Source of the DNA: Gavia stellata | Lineage: Eukaryota; Chordata; Aves; Gaviiformes; Gaviidae | Assembly (NCBI RefSeq): GCF_030936135.1 | Contig: NC_082620.1 | Span: 1,240,001-1,304,000, forward strand | DNA: 64,000 bases | Direction of reading: 5' to 3' | In this document: positions 36,801 through 42,800 of the stretch, one piece after another | How the letters are laid out: each line of letters begins with the position of its first letter | How positions within the stretch are numbered: the first letter of the stretch is position 1 | Translations under genes and position numbers: made by a program | Notes under the pieces: model-generated | Databases searched by the model: none | What the model was told of the DNA's origin: nothing | Seen by the model: only the letters and a program-made list of their open reading frames with translations

Positions 36801-39800
36801 TTTTGAGTGATTCGGGAAACTGTATCCAAAGTTGGGGAACTATTTTGTAGTTCATCCTGCCACGTTTTCTGTTCTGGATGGAAACCTTTCTCTGGTGTAT
36901 TGAACTTTTTTCTTGTGTTGTTTTACATACTTGCAGACATTTTGCTGATTGCATTTGAATTTTTGTTGTTATTAATCTCCCTTCTGTAAAGGTTTGGATA
37001 TTTTTAAGAAGGCTCCATTTATTAGATGGTTTGTATTTATAGACAAAAATGCTTTTCTTACTTTTACAGGTTTTGCTAGTTAGCAAACAATTTGTTACTG
37101 GGATATAAGAATTATTGTAAATGGAGCTTTCCTGGATGTGTCTGCTGGTTTTACAGAAGGCAATGCCTTTTCCACATACTCTCCGTGTTATCTCATAGAG
37201 AAATTCACTCCTGGCAGTTTTGAAGCACTGAAAACATAAGATGGCAATAGTTTTTTTGTTACCTTTGTGATTCCCTTCTCTCCCCTCTCCTTCTCTCCCC
37301 TCTCCTTCTCTCCCCTCTCCTTCTCTCCCCTCTCCTTCTCTCCCCTCTCCTTCTCTCCCCTCTCCTTCTCTCCCCTCTCCTTCTCTCCCCTCTCCTTCTC
37401 TCCCCTCTCCTTCTCTCCCCTCTCCTTCTCTCCCCTCTCCTTCTCTCCCCTCTCCTTCTCTCCCCTCTCCTTCTCTCCCCTCTCCTTCTCTCCCCTCTCC
37501 TTCTCTCCCCTCTCCTTCTCTCCCCTCTCCTTCTCTCCCCTCTCCTGTAACAAAGGATTTTTAAAGCACAGATTTGCTCAAATTAAGTCTCAAATTAAAT
37601 TATAGTTAGTGCTTGACATTTTTCCTTCCTTTTCGTAAAGTTTTTCAGATACCTTGGAGATGGCGGACGACATGGCCATAGATATACCCCATATTTGGTT
37701 GTACCTAGCTGAGTTGGTGACCCCCATGTTAAAAGAAGGAGGAATCTCTATGAGAGAACTTATACAGTAAGCAATGCTGTTCTTTTCCAGTGTCGGTGAG
37801 CTGAGCTATGCTATAGTATTTTCACAGCATGGTTCCCATCCGTAGATACAAGACAAGTAGTGTGAGAGGCTCAGCTTCTCGTAGGAGATGATAAAAGGCT
37901 TGCTGCACATCGTTTGGGATGCACCAGACCGAAAGCTGTGGTGGGAAGGGAGCTTGCTGCTCTGTAGTTGCTGTTCAGGGATGGAAGTTTTATCCATAAA
38001 TCTACTTCAATCCTGTTCATTTCAGCTGAGCTAAAAAATACCCCCATGTTGTACCGTCAGAGTCATTAGAGACCGCACTGAGGCTCCGAGAATTGGATTT
38101 AAGGAGAGCAAGGTATTGCGCAGGAGTCTGTATGTCTCAGAGTGAGATAGTTACCACCTGGGTATTGCCTTAAACAGGCACAAAACCTTGCCTGCCAGAC
38201 TGGAAACTGTTTCCAGGACCAGAGTTTCTGTATTTTGTGCATGTTCTTATATAGTTGGGGATTAACTAGAAGCCAACTGAATGGTTCCCTTTTCCTGAGA
38301 GTAGTGTATTAAGAAAATAATAGCCTTTTCCCTGAAAAGGGTCGTGCCACCTGAATGGGGGGTCCCACAAAAATGAGTGGATTTGACGTTACATAAAAAT
38401 AAAGCCTTTGTAATTAGCCCTGTTGTGGCAGGCGCACTGCATCACTGAGGTCTCTTCTGGCGGCAGTGCTAGCTAGACCAAATCCTTTATCCCTGGCAGA
38501 AGGTAAAGGTGATTTCCTGCCTTGGTTTGATCACTACCTTGCATTCCAAATTCAAATTATAAGGAAAAATATCTGGTTTTCTTCCATTCTAGAGAATTTA
38601 GCAAACCTTTGCTTCCTGTGGGAAGAGCCGGCGTCTTGCTTGCTGAAATCTTGCACCTTCTATGCAAACAAATGGTAAGTGTCCAGGTGTACCGTTCGTA
38701 GGTAGGAGCTGGATGCAGCCAGTACGTATTTATGCATGAAGTCTACACATTTCCCACCTGAAGATATTTAGGGATGGGCCAGCCAGTCCAGATAACCTAG
38801 GAACGCTGCCTCAGTTTCAAACCAAGCCTTAAAGGGTTCCAAAAAGTTAACTTTTTTTTTTCTCATCACTTTTCCCTTTTGCAGGTACCTTTGCACCTGG
38901 CTTCTTCCAGAAGCTAGAGTGCTGAAATACCACAAGAGGGATATTCTCAAGGTCTTTCTGGGCTGACCAGAAGCAGCAAGTGCCGGCAATCTTGCAAGAG
39001 AGCTGTTCTTGCAGACCAGAGGGGTTCTGAGGGTGCAGATAAGCTTCCGATGGCCTCTCAGACTTCTGGGTGCTTATCCAAACTAAACCTGCGAACTCTT
39101 GAGGTCGATTCACCCATCACTAGGGGCAGTGACACCTTCTCACCCTGTAACTTCTAGAGCTCTCTTACACATTTCACAGTTGTGTGTCCAAACAATTTGG
39201 TGGTTTCCCTATAACTCTGTCTCCATTTTTGGTCTTTTTTTTTTTTTTTAATCCAGCTAAATACTGCACTTTGGATAGTGTCTATTTTAAACCCTGTAAA
39301 ATCCCTCACTTGCCTTTTTATTTTTTAAAGCATGCATCCAAATAAGGTTGATTGTTCCAGGAGCGTTTCAGTCTAGCAGTGCAAATAGTGACTTTTTATT
39401 TCTTTATTTTAGCCTTATGCTTGTTTGGACAGTCGACTTCCATTTATTTTTCTCTGTTCTGTGAAAGAAAAGCTGCCGTGCTCTGGGGGTTGAAGCACCA
39501 GCTTGGGGTTTCTGTTTCTGCCACAGCTTTCTAATTCGATCTCGTCCAGGCCAGTACTTGGACTTGGGTATGTCAATGTAATATCAGTCGATCGAATTCA
39601 GATCCTGACGAATCGTAGCAGGAACCATGCACAATTAACTCTTAATGATCTGCATTGTAAACTTAAAATTATAATCAGCTTTATAAACTAAAAATCAGGC
39701 TGCTTTTAGCAGTGCTTAGCTTAGGCTACACAGTGATCTCCCTGGCGCAGGTGCTACAAGGTAAAGGTTTTGGCAAAGCATTTGGGTGAGAAGAGCTGGT

Positions 39801-42800
39801 TGTTATTAGTATTTTTATTCCTGTCAGAATTGTGTATCTGCCATCTTAGGCAGGATACCAAAAGGTCAGTGTGACATTAGAGGGTGCGGAAGGTTGAACT
39901 GCATGTGCTGCAAAGGAGCTGTTCTCAAGGTTTGCAATAAATTCTGGGAATTGAAGCGTGAACTTGGTATTATGTACCTGAATTTGAGGCTTGGTCTCTG
40001 CACAGAAAACAGCCATGCAAATAGCTATTTTCTGAAAGTGGCTCATTTGCCAGTGCCTTACTGTCAAGGCAGGGGGAGAGTGAGTCCCAGAGTAAGTTAA
40101 TGACAGAGTCAGGAGAAGAACCTAAGTCATCTAACTGCCAGCTCTGTGTCACGGCCGTGGGAAACTGTGCCTCGTTCAGGTGTGTCACTTTTCGCAGGTA
40201 ATCTCTGGCTGCAGTTGTTGCAAACCCCACGTCTCACATTATGCCTTGTTTATTACCCATCATCATGGCGTTTGACCACTCGACAAGATGTGTTTACCTG
40301 TGGCAGGATTGCGTATATGATTTCTCTTGCACGGGATTTCCAGACGTTTTCACTTCATTGCTAGGCATCTTGTTTGGTGGCTGAACGGTTCTTTATTTCT
40401 CCTGACACAGCTGCACCGCTCCGGCTCGAGTAAGCTCCCCTGGTTGTCTCTCAAGTCTTTAAAATGAACAAACTGTTTGTGTTTTAGAGCCATAAGAAAG
40501 TGGGAGCCTTATGGAGGGAGTCTGGCCTCAGTTGGAAGGACTACTTACCCGAAGGGGAGGATGTACATACCTTTCTCATGGAACAAGTGAGTTCAGAGCA
40601 AGCATCTGCTTAATGATTTCAGCACACTGAGTTTTGGCCCCACGTCCCCTTTGTTCATCCTCTTCCATCCTGTTCTTATGTACAGTTGGTATGGGACGTG
40701 GGGCGAAGTGTCTCCCTCACCAAGTTGGGGTTAGATTATTTCAGCACCTCCTTTCTGAAAGGCTGGGAGGACGGGCTTCTCCCTTCCGATCCCAGGCATA
40801 ACGGGCTTCTCCCCTCCGATCCCAGGCACACATCTCCCGTCAGCTGGCTTCCTCTAAGAGATCTCTTCCTCCAGCTGGAGGGAATAAACTCAAGAATGAG
40901 TTTTGGAGCAAGGACAGACTGTCTGCAGAAGGGCCAGAATAAATGGTAGCAATTACTCACTCATCCCACCTTGCGTTACGATCCCAGGGGGGTTTCACAA
41001 CCGAGAGGAGCCAGGCCTGATGGAGGGCACCCTGCAGTTCTTGCTGGTGGTGCTCCTAAGGAAGAAGCTGGAGGTCTCCCTTTGGAGCTCCACGATCCAC
41101 TGCTCTGTTTTAGCACTTAGAAAGTGCTGCGCTGCAGGAAATGAAATGGATTACCAAGGCCTGGGGCTTGGTGAGGGGACTGTAGAGCCTCTGTGACATT
41201 TTGCAATGAATTGGGGTGTTGGCCCCAATTTCTTTGAGCGAGGGCCAGCTCTGGTAATTGCATTCCAGCTCCCCGTCGTTTTAGTTGAGCAACACGCACT
41301 TTATGTTGTGCGCGCTCGTATTGTGGAGGGCTGGAGCTGCTCGGAGATGCCTGGTTGTCTTTGCTGGATAATGTAGTTCCCACGTGTTTATAAAATGCTT
41401 TATAACCTTTGGAACAGGAAAAGCACATAAATCGTTGTAATGATAACTTAGCAGTTGAAAGATGCCAGAAAGCAGAATGAAGTGTAGCTTGCTGCCTCAA
41501 TTTGGTATAATTCAGCATAGGAAAGTATATTTAACTAATTCTCATCATCGCTTCCGATGTTGCAGAAGTTGGACTTTACGGAGTCTGACTGTTCCAGTTC
41601 CTCAGAAGCACTTTCAGAGAAGGAACTCTCTGCGGAAGAGCTGAACAAGCAGCTAGAAAAACTCATTGTTGAGGACAAGGCGAATGATGAACAAATCTTT
41701 GACTGGGTAGAGGTACAAAGACTATTTTCACCCTCCCTGCACACAGTTCATTAACTGCTTTCGTAAATATTTTCTCATCTAAAGGAGCATCTCTGCAGGC
41801 TCCTCCCTAGGCATAGGACACGAAGGTGATTAGGTCTGTGCAATTAACACTTCCAAAGAATTAAAATCTAAAATATAATCAGTCAGTTATTTCAAAGTAA
41901 GCTTTAGGAAGAAAGAATTTTAGCCGTATTAACACACAGCTCTGTAACTGCCTTTTAAATACTGTCGACTTTTTGACTCTGAAAACACTGCTTCTGGCTA
42001 CTTATGACATTTTGGACCCAGTGCGCTGCTGCATTCTTTCTTCCCAAAACACGGGATAAAAGCATCTCATTGCTTTTTGCAACATGACCTACCAAAGTCC
42101 CCCTGCCATGCTGCAAAAACATCCTGGGCAGTCGCTGAGGGCACCCGTACCTTTCCGAGTGTATTGGACCAGGCACTGTAAGAGAAAATAAAGAAAAACA
42201 GAGAAGGAAAAAAGCCCTGTCAACCCACTGATCTTTTGCCCTCTATCTCCGGCTGCATCCTTTAAGCCAGATATTTAATCTAGTGTCTGAAATCATACCC
42301 AACCTGATTCATGTAGATCTGTGCTTACAGCTGAATCTTGGTCGGCTTCATTTCAGTTATTTCTGTTGCTGGAGCAATGTGTTAGAAATGTCATTTTTCT
42401 CCCGCCGTTAGAGAAGTCGAGAGTGGAATGCAAGCAGCACTGAAAATCTGGGGACACCCACAGGCTCTTTGTAGCCTTGGACAAGTTACATAGCCATTCT
42501 CTGAATTTCTTCTACAAAGCAAACAAATCTCCACCCGAGGAGAGTGCTGTAAAAATTGTTGAAAAAGCCTAAAACTCTTAGAAAACGTACAAGGGCATTG
42601 CAGAAGCCAAGCGTTGGTGGTTTGGTGTGTTTCTCACGACAAACGACTAGTTGTGGGAGCAGCGAAATGGCGTACTGATCGCATGAGAACTGTTGTTGAG
42701 TGTTGACGTACCTGAGCGAATTTTAAGAAGTGAGAGGGAAAGCTGAGTTTTTGCGGAGGGGTGAACTGGATTTCTGCTGCAGCAGCTTTTGCTGAGCTTG

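Noticed and set aside
37188..37605. Long ORFs on both strands with repeated SFSPL and GEKER peptides
   Set aside because: They are by-products of the 15-bp minisatellite, whose unit is a multiple of three without stop codons. There is no start context or domain, and the array is intronic.
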